DNA of 6,149 nucleotides, from assembly GCA_041687475.1 (NCBI GenBank), contig JAWLBW010000288.1, forward strand, positions 1-6,149, read 5' to 3'. This stretch comes from JAWLBW01 sp041687475 (GTDB taxonomy: Bacteria > J088 > JAWLBW01). The notes beneath the pieces are model-generated. The model did no database searches, was not told the DNA's origin, and saw only the letters and a list, made by a program, of their open reading frames with translations. This document shows, one piece after another, positions 1-6,149 of the stretch (position 1 is its first letter; every line of letters starts with the position of its first letter). The position numbers were made by a program, and so were the translations under genes.

Positions 1-124
1 TGATCCCCGTGAAATCCGATCTGCCGTGCTGCACGCACCAACGTCCGACGACGGCCGACCACCGGTCAGCCGGTATCAGACCTTGCAGCCGTTTATGAGG
101 GTTCCCGGTTGCACGGATGTACGG

Positions 125-146
125 GCCCGTCGGCATGCCGACGGGC
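125..146. repeat. 22-bp perfect palindrome in repeat unit 1
   Basis: The sequence is exactly self-complementary, with half-site GCCCGTCGGCA meeting its own reverse complement with no spacer. The 20-base core recurs in unit 2. It could be a cruciform, a two-fold protein binding site or, in RNA, a long hairpin. The sequence alone does not distinguish these. Confidence 0.9.
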
Positions 147-216
147 TACCGACGGTTACACGTGATCCCCCGCGAAATCCGATCTGCCGTGCTGCACGCA
201 CCGACGTCCGACGACC

Positions 217-230
217 ACCGGTCAGCCGGT
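217..230. repeat. Short hairpin in repeat unit 2 (identical copy at 61-74 in unit 1)
   Basis: ACCGG and CCGGT form a 5-bp stem around a TCAG tetraloop. The element is identical in both full units and absent from truncated unit 3. Confidence 0.6.
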
Positions 231-239
231 AGCAGACCT

Positions 240-269
240 TGCAACCGTTTATCACGGTCCACGGTTGCA
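240..269. repeat. Stem-loop in repeat unit 2 (counterpart at 84-113 in unit 1)
   Basis: TGCAACCGT (240-248) pairs perfectly with ACGGTTGCA (261-269) around a 12-base loop. The counterpart in unit 1 is TGCAGCCG (84-91) with CGGTTGCA (106-113). There the single stem change is G88 opposite T109, which is a G-U wobble in a plus-strand RNA and an A-C mismatch in a minus-strand RNA. The loop between the arms differs at about four of fourteen positions. Confidence 0.7.
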
Positions 270-274
270 CGGTT

Positions 275-294
275 CCCGTCGGCATGCCGACGGG
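275..294. repeat. 20-bp perfect palindrome in repeat unit 2
   Basis: This is the same palindromic core as in unit 1 (half-site CCCGTCGGCA). The outermost G-C pair of unit 1 is lost here because the left flank differs. The right flank (GGGCTACCGA) is shared between the units, while the left flank differs by a 7-8 base indel. The core has therefore been kept intact although its border changed. Confidence 0.9.
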
Positions 295-402
295 CTACCG
301 AGGGTTGCACGTGATCCCCCGTGAAACCCGATCTGCCGTGCTGCACGCACCGACGTCCGACGTCCGACGTCCGCCGACCCCCGTGCATCCGTGCTGCACG
401 GT

Positions 403-2688
<2,286 letters not shown>

Positions 2689-2691
2689 CCC

Positions 2692-3036
2692 TCAGCTCTC
2701 CTCCCCCCGGGGGTCTTCGGGCTCCATCGTGCACATGAGCGGAAACTGCGCTTCACGCGCCAGCGCAATGACCTTGGCAACCTTGGTCTCGGCCACCTCG
2801 TAGGTGAAAACGCCGGCCACGGCCACGCCTTCCTTGTGCACCTTGAGCATGATCGTCATTGCATCGGCTTCGTTCAGGTGAAACACAGACTGCAGCACGT
2901 AAACGACGAACTCCATGGTGGTGTAATCGTCGTTGTGCAGAAGAACCTTGTACCGATTGGGCCGCTTCAGTCGCGTTCGGGTTTCTTCGGCGGTAGCAAC
3001 GCCCCCGTCTTCCTGCATGCGTCGCTGGCTGCTCAT
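2692..3036 (-). CDS. clpS: ATP-dependent Clp protease adaptor protein ClpS
   Basis: Small adaptor that binds the ClpA N-domain and delivers proteins carrying N-terminal Leu, Phe, Tyr or Trp (N-end rule) to ClpAP. Its 114 residues compare with 106 in E. coli. A variable basic/acidic tail of about 26 residues precedes the fold. The degron pocket is intact: N35-D36-D37, T39, M41, V44, M63, V66 and H67 correspond to the E. coli NDDYT.ME and MLxVH residues. VFTYEVAETKVAKV (76-89) is the family signature, and the C-terminus keeps PLMCTMEPE, like E. coli PLLCTLE. The ATG has GAGGA ten bases upstream, and an extended -10 promoter sits about 40 bases upstream. The last bases of the gene carry the clpA ribosome binding site. 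The retained methionine at position 41 argues for a genuine N-degron adaptor. Confidence 0.98.
   Translation of the reverse strand: MSSQRRMQEDGGVATAEETRTRLKRPNRYKVLLHNDDYTTMEFVVYVLQSVFHLNEADAMTIMLKVHKEGVAVAGVFTYEVAETKVAKVIALAREAQFPLMCTMEPEDPRGEES
2698..2704 (-). promoter_or_regulatory. clpA ribosome binding site inside clpS
   Basis: GGAGGAG on the minus strand lies 9 bases before the clpA ATG and within the last codons of clpS. This is the arrangement expected for translational coupling, and it supports the 2688 start. Confidence 0.65.
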
Positions 3037-3046
3037 GACTCGATTT

Positions 3047-3051
3047 TCCTC
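3047..3051 (-). promoter_or_regulatory. clpS ribosome binding site
   Basis: GAGGA lies 10 bases before the ATG at 3036. It favours this start over the internal ATG at codon 7. Confidence 0.55.
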
Positions 3052-3076
3052 GCTTTCAATCTAATCACCAGTGTAG

Positions 3077-3085
3077 ATGATAGCA
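3077..3085 (-). promoter_or_regulatory. Probable extended -10 promoter for clpS-clpA
   Basis: The minus strand reads TGCTATCAT, which matches TGnTATAAT except for one base. It has no good -35 box at 16-18 bases, as is common for extended -10 promoters. Transcription would start near 3070, giving a leader of about 34 bases. An overlapping alternative uses TTGCTA (3081-3086) as -35 and TAGATT (3058-3063) as -10 with exactly 17 bases between. Either would let clpSA be transcribed independently of the genes before it. Confidence 0.45.
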
Positions 3086-3141
3086 AACCATCGCACCCGA
3101 AAGCCGCATGACGTGCGCCGTTCCTTGTGTATCCAGGGGCG

Positions 3142-4437
3142 TCAGCACGAGTCGTTAGAGTCGTCGGCTTGCGTGTAGACAGGGGCGAATCCGCCGCCCA
3201 GTGTGCGCATATTGGTCGTCTGGCCCTGGTACAGGCGTGCCGCGAGCAGGAGGGTGGCGCCGTCGTATACGTAACTGCGCACGTCCATCTTCATGGTCTC
3301 GATGCGTCCGTCGACGTCGACGCCCACCTCGGCGGGCGGTACGACTTCCTGGGCGACGTAGGCGGCGGCGCCCGAAAGAATGTCGGCCCACTTGCCCCGC
3401 GTGAGCTTATCGCCGCGATAGGCTGCCTTGCTGCCGTAGCCGCTTGCCGGTTTGAAGAACAGACTGCGTCGGCCGGCCCAGAGTTCGTCGGCGTTGTCGG
3501 GCGAGACGAGGCGTGTGGGGGGAACGCCCCGCGCCAGCTCGGCCCGGGTGTCGGCGTCGACACCCCACGAAGCCAGCAACGCGTCGTCGGAAAGCAGCGT
3601 CAGGTTACGCTTGTCGGCGTAGAGGGCGTGCGCGTCGGGCTGCGGCGTGAGCACCACCGCGCTCTGCTCCCAGGATTCCCGCAGGGCCTCGTTCCGGCGC
3701 TCGAGAAGGGCAAAATCGGTCAGCCGGTTGTACACGAGATCGACCGGTTCGCCGCCCACCAGCAGGCGGCGCCCGTCGAAGCGCAGGGCCGAAGGATCGA
3801 CGATGTGAGCCTGATAGCCGCTTTCCGCAAAAAGGCGTTGAAACATGCGGAACTCGCCGTAGAGCGGTTGGCTTTCGGGGTTGTCGTCGACAATGACGAT
3901 GGTGCGCAGTGGCGCTTCGTGCCTGACAAGGCGCCACTCGGCGAGAAACATGTCGAGAAAGCGCTGCTGCAGCGAGTCCAGCGGTACGGGGCCCACCGAA
4001 AGATCGCGAATCTCGGGGCAGCAGGTCTTTTGTGCATCGGCGAGAACGGCATTGAGAAATGCGCCGCCCGCGTTGGTGTTGATTTCGATGAGGCGTGGGC
4101 CGTCGAGGGTCAGGTGAAAGTCGTAGCCCAGAAATACCCCCGGGTTGGCGGGTCGCAGGGCGGCCGTCGGCGGCGCCCATGCGGTAACCGTGTCGCGCCA
4201 GACGGGCAGGCGCACCACCGACTCGATGGCGGCAATGGTGCGGGCCATGGCTTCGCTGCGGGCGCGGGGCAGGTATACCGGCGTGCCGGCGAAAAAGGAC
4301 AGGCCCGGTTCGAGCAGGCGTTGGGTAAGAAAACGTCCGTCGCTATCACGCTCCAGGCGTGCGGCAAGGCGCTCGAGATCGAGCGAGTAGCAACGACATC
4401 GGCGGTCGGTATTGGTTCGCGCGGGCATGCTTGTCAT
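3142..4437 (-). CDS. Uncharacterised circularly permuted ATP-grasp ligase-like protein
   Basis: A 431-residue soluble protein that I do not recognise as a named enzyme. Its motifs fit the ATP-grasp fold, whose members join a carboxylate to an amine or thiol through an acyl-phosphate. The order is rearranged. The metal-binding E-x-N, normally C-terminal, comes early in LIEINTNAGG (116-125, E118 and N120). It is followed by a Rossmann-like segment (RTIVIVDDNPES, 178-189; DLVYNRLTDF, 233-242), then the nucleotide-binding lysine and glycine-rich loop FFKPASGYGSKAAYRG (327-342, K329), VAQE (361-364) and KMDVRSYV (383-390, D385, R387). This is the layout of circularly permuted ATP-grasp and glutathionylspermidine-synthase-like families. 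There is no signal peptide or membrane segment. No clear ribosome binding site precedes the ATG at 4437, and codon 4 (4428) is an alternative start. It lies 69 bases after the hydrolase, in the same direction. The fold call is fairly secure; the substrate is unknown. Confidence 0.82.
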   Translation of the reverse strand: MTSMPARTNTDRRCRCYSLDLERLAARLERDSDGRFLTQRLLEPGLSFFAGTPVYLPRARSEAMARTIAAIESVVRLPVWRDTVTAWAPPTAALRPANPGVFLGYDFHLTLDGPRLIEINTNAGGAFLNAVLADAQKTCCPEIRDLSVGPVPLDSLQQRFLDMFLAEWRLVRHEAPLRTIVIVDDNPESQPLYGEFRMFQRLFAESGYQAHIVDPSALRFDGRRLLVGGEPVDLVYNRLTDFALLERRNEALRESWEQSAVVLTPQPDAHALYADKRNLTLLSDDALLASWGVDADTRAELARGVPPTRLVSPDNADELWAGRRSLFFKPASGYGSKAAYRGDKLTRGKWADILSGAAAYVAQEVVPPAEVGVDVDGRIETMKMDVRSYVYDGATLLLAARLYQGQTTNMRTLGGGFAPVYTQADDSNDSC

Positions 4438-4471
4438 TGTACCGGCGCGCGGCGTTGTCGGGGTAGAAACC

Positions 4472-4491
4472 GGGGGCAGGGTGCTGCCGCC
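4472..4491 (-). other. Weak hairpin between hydrolase and ATP-grasp genes
   Basis: On the minus strand GGCAG and CTGCC pair around a CACC loop, with two further G-C pairs beyond one C-C mismatch. Only three T residues follow shortly after, so it is at best a poor terminator or a processing/attenuation structure in the 69-base gap. Confidence 0.25.
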
Positions 4492-4506
4492 TTCCCCGCA
4501 GGGAGC

Positions 4507-5256
4507 TCAGAAATCGCGCAGGTATTCGACGACGGCGTCGATGACCTCGGGACTCATGAGAAACGACAGGTGCCCCTGCTCGTCCATGGAGAAATTGATG
4601 ACGTCGAACCGATCGTCAGGCAGCAGGGCGTTGCGAAACGGCGTTACCATGACGTCGCGCCGGCTGTAGAACGAGTACCAGCGTACTCGGGCGGGCACGG
4701 GCAACGAGTTGAGCTCGTTCAGAAACCGCGAGTTCGGACGCATCTGCAGCGCCGCCGGCACCGGAGCCGCGTACGCCGCGATGGTGCCGAGGTGCGGGGT
4801 GCCCATGGTTACGCACTTGCTTACGCGGCGATCGCCGCCCAGCGCCTGAATGTAGTAGCGTGCGACGAGGCCGCCCAGGCTGTGGCCGATGATGTGCACC
4901 TTTTCGCGTCGGGTCAGCAGCAGAATGGCCTCGACCCGCTCGGCAAGCTGCTCGGCCATGTCTTCGATGGGCTGAATCAGGGTGCGGTAGTTGAACGAAT
5001 GAATGCGGTGAAAGCCCGCGCGGTGCAGGTGCTGCCGCATGGCGAAGAAGCCGCTGCGATTATGAAGGATGCCGTGAATAAGCACGACCGGAATGTCGTG
5101 TTCGGTACCCTGGGGCGCGTCCAGCGTGTGCATGGCCTCGCGGAACATGCCGAAGGGGTAACGCAGGATGAGCGTGGGCAGGCTGCGCGCCTCGGTGGCG
5201 ATGGCGCTCGTGACCTTCCACGCAAACTTCAGGCCGGGGTTAACTCGCGGGCTCAC
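4507..5256 (-). CDS. Alpha/beta-hydrolase, lipase/esterase-like
   Basis: A 249-residue serine hydrolase of the alpha/beta fold, probably acting on an ester; the substrate cannot be told. The oxyanion region is VVLIHGILHNRSGF (57-70) with the HG dipeptide typical of lipases. The nucleophile elbow is GHSLGG (124-129, Ser126), followed by TMGTPHLGT (150-158), which is characteristic of triacylglycerol-lipase and PGAP1-like families. Probable acid and base are Asp201 (YSRRDVMVTP) and His229 (DEQGHLSF). The N-terminus has a mildly hydrophobic stretch but no convincing signal peptide, so it is likely cytoplasmic or loosely membrane-associated. The start is GTG, two bases after the glmU stop, with a weak AGAAG eight bases upstream. 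Translation probably depends on coupling to glmU. Met37 is a less likely alternative start. Catalytic residues are intact. Confidence 0.88.
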   Translation of the reverse strand: MSPRVNPGLKFAWKVTSAIATEARSLPTLILRYPFGMFREAMHTLDAPQGTEHDIPVVLIHGILHNRSGFFAMRQHLHRAGFHRIHSFNYRTLIQPIEDMAEQLAERVEAILLLTRREKVHIIGHSLGGLVARYYIQALGGDRRVSKCVTMGTPHLGTIAAYAAPVPAALQMRPNSRFLNELNSLPVPARVRWYSFYSRRDVMVTPFRNALLPDDRFDVINFSMDEQGHLSFLMSPEVIDAVVEYLRDF

Positions 5257-5258
5257 AA

Positions 5259-6149
5259 TCAGGACTTCTTCTTTCTGTCGTACCGTTGCCGGTACCCCTT
5301 GATGTTTTTCTGCGGGGCGCGCGATACGGCCAGGGCGTCGGCCGGCACGTCTTCGGTCACGGTGGTGCCGGCGCCGATGATCGCGCGATTGCCCACGCGT
5401 ACCGGGGCCACGAATTGGGTGTCGCTGCCCACGAACACGTCGTCGCCGATGATGGTCTGGTGCTTGTGCACGCCGTCGTAGTTGCAGGTAATGGTACCGG
5501 CCCCCACGTTCACGCCTGCGCCGATGTCGGCGTCGCCCAGGTAGGTCAGGTGGTTGGCTTTCGTGCCCTGGCCGAGGCGCGCCTTCTTGGTTTCGACGAA
5601 GTTGCCGATGTGTACGTCGCTCTCGAGCACGGTACCGGGGCGCAGGTGCGCCAGCGGACCGACGGCGCAGCCGGTGCCCACGGTCGAGTCTTCGATAACC
5701 GTGTGGGCCTTGATGCGCGAGTGGTCGTCGATACGACTGTTGTCGATGCGTACGCCCGACTCGAGGTGCACGTGGCCGCCGAGGGTGGTGCGGCCCGAAA
5801 GATGCACGTCGGCTTCAATCGTGGTGTCGGCCCCGATGTGCACGCCCGGCTCGACGTAAACGCGTGCGGGATCGTGAAAACTGACGCCGTTACGCATGTG
5901 CTCTACGCAAATGCGCTGCTGCAGTACGTTGGCGGCGGTGACGAGCTGCAACCGATCGTTGACGCCGAGGAAATCGGCATGATCGGGTGCGCGGTGGTAT
6001 CCGGTGGCGATTCCCTGGCGGCGGGCAAGTGCGATGATGTCGGTCAGGTAATACTCGCCCTGGGCATTGTCGGGCTTTACCTGATCGAGCAGTTTGAAAA
6101 GCGTCGCGATATCGCAGGCGTACAGCCCGGTGTTGCAGAGCGTGATGCG
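5259..6149 (-). CDS. glmU: Bifunctional UDP-GlcNAc pyrophosphorylase / glucosamine-1-phosphate N-acetyltransferase GlmU (C-terminal part)
   Basis: GlmU acetylates glucosamine-1-phosphate with acetyl-CoA and then couples it to UTP, giving UDP-GlcNAc for peptidoglycan and LPS. The visible 296 residues run from the end of the uridyltransferase domain (CNTG; AQGEYYLTDIIALA, identical to E. coli; metal-ligand GVNDR) through the left-handed beta-helix of hexapeptide repeats to the basic C-terminus. Acetyltransferase residues known from E. coli are present; in fragment numbering they are R170, K188, H200 (catalytic, NHLTYLGD), Y203, N214, N223 and Y224 (TITCNYDG). The frame stays open to the right edge of the window, so the N-terminal UTP-binding part lies outside. 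The TTG at 5951 is an ordinary internal Leu codon in GVNDRLQL and is not a start. The stop is TGA, two bases before the hydrolase GTG. Confidence 0.97.
   Translation of the reverse strand, partial: RITLCNTGLYACDIATLFKLLDQVKPDNAQGEYYLTDIIALARRQGIATGYHRAPDHADFLGVNDRLQLVTAANVLQQRICVEHMRNGVSFHDPARVYVEPGVHIGADTTIEADVHLSGRTTLGGHVHLESGVRIDNSRIDDHSRIKAHTVIEDSTVGTGCAVGPLAHLRPGTVLESDVHIGNFVETKKARLGQGTKANHLTYLGDADIGAGVNVGAGTITCNYDGVHKHQTIIGDDVFVGSDTQFVAPVRVGNRAIIGAGTTVTEDVPADALAVSRAPQKNIKGYRQRYDRKKKS

Larger units (their letters stand above)
1..402. repeat. Tandem array of ~150-160 bp structured intergenic repeats downstream of clpA
   Basis: The region contains no credible gene. Three direct copies begin with TGATCCCC at 1, 163 and 312. 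Units 1 and 2 are 162 and 149 bases long. They differ mainly by two 7-8 base insertions in unit 1 plus scattered substitutions. Unit 3 matches for about 55 bases, then runs into a short 7-mer expansion and ends at the clpA stop codon. The 11-base odd palindrome CGTGCTGCACG occurs four times (25-35, 188-198, 337-347, 390-400). Each full unit also carries a small ACCGG-TCAG-CCGGT hairpin, a longer stem-loop and a 20-22 bp perfect palindrome. Unit 1 starts at the first base of the window, so the array may extend left. No T-run follows any hairpin, so these do not look like ordinary intrinsic terminators. Which strand is transcribed, if either, and the function are unknown; a dispersed intergenic repeat family or a structured RNA are both possible. 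Confidence 0.9.

Noticed and set aside
241..268. Integron attC site or DnaA-box origin
   Set aside because: The GTTGCAC arm does not fit the attC core GTTRRRY, and no integrase is nearby. TTATCACGG is too far from the DnaA box TTATCCACA, and no box cluster is present.
26..388. Several 65-80 residue open frames in the repeat array
   Set aside because: They are translations of the repeats in various frames. They lack convincing ribosome binding sites, and the units differ by 7-8 base indels that shift frame.
1..402. CRISPR array
   Set aside because: The units are 149-162 bases and similar along their whole length, without short identical repeats separated by unique spacers of constant size.
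381..402. Intrinsic terminator of clpA
   Set aside because: The hairpin at 389-401 has a five-pair stem but is followed on the minus strand by ATGCACGGGGG, with no T-run.
3127..5481. 784-residue open frame on the plus strand
   Set aside because: It runs antisense across three genes and their gaps, which no real protein would mirror. All the recognisable motifs are on the minus strand.
5259..5951. Separate 230-residue acetyltransferase starting at TTG 5951
   Set aside because: The frame continues upstream with GlmU-specific sequence (AQGEYYLTDI, GVNDR) to the window edge, so this is only the C-terminal part of one GlmU protein.

Overview
This is a GC-rich chromosomal window, all of whose recognisable genes lie on the minus strand. 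The adaptor/unfoldase pair ClpS-ClpA and a proteobacterial-style GlmU indicate a member of the Proteobacteria in the broad sense. The GlmU C-terminal half looks at least as much like deltaproteobacterial/Myxococcota-type proteins as gammaproteobacterial ones. I cannot name a genus from the sequence.

Reading in the direction of transcription (high to low coordinates), the window opens inside glmU (5259-6149, start outside the window). GlmU makes UDP-GlcNAc for peptidoglycan and LPS. Two bases after its stop comes a GTG-started alpha/beta-hydrolase of the lipase/esterase type (4507-5256). After a 69-base gap comes a 431-residue protein (3142-4437) whose motif order marks it as a circularly permuted ATP-grasp ligase of unknown substrate. 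A 105-base gap with a credible extended -10 promoter precedes clpS (2692-3036). The clpS stop is separated from the clpA start (403-2688) by only three bases, so those two form a tight operon. ClpS delivers N-degron substrates to the ClpA unfoldase, which feeds ClpP (not in this window).

Downstream of clpA, bases 1-402 carry no credible gene. They hold a direct-repeat array: two full units (162 and 149 bases) and a truncated third next to the clpA stop. The array probably continues past the left edge. Each full unit contains several inverted repeats, including a perfect palindrome of 20-22 bases and a long-stem hairpin whose loop has diverged more than its stem. This array is the least explained part of the window. 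The second item worth attention is the uncharacterised ATP-grasp ligase beside the N-degron adaptor gene.

The long open frames on the plus strand (for example 391-2304 and 3127-5481) are antisense shadows of these genes and are not annotated.
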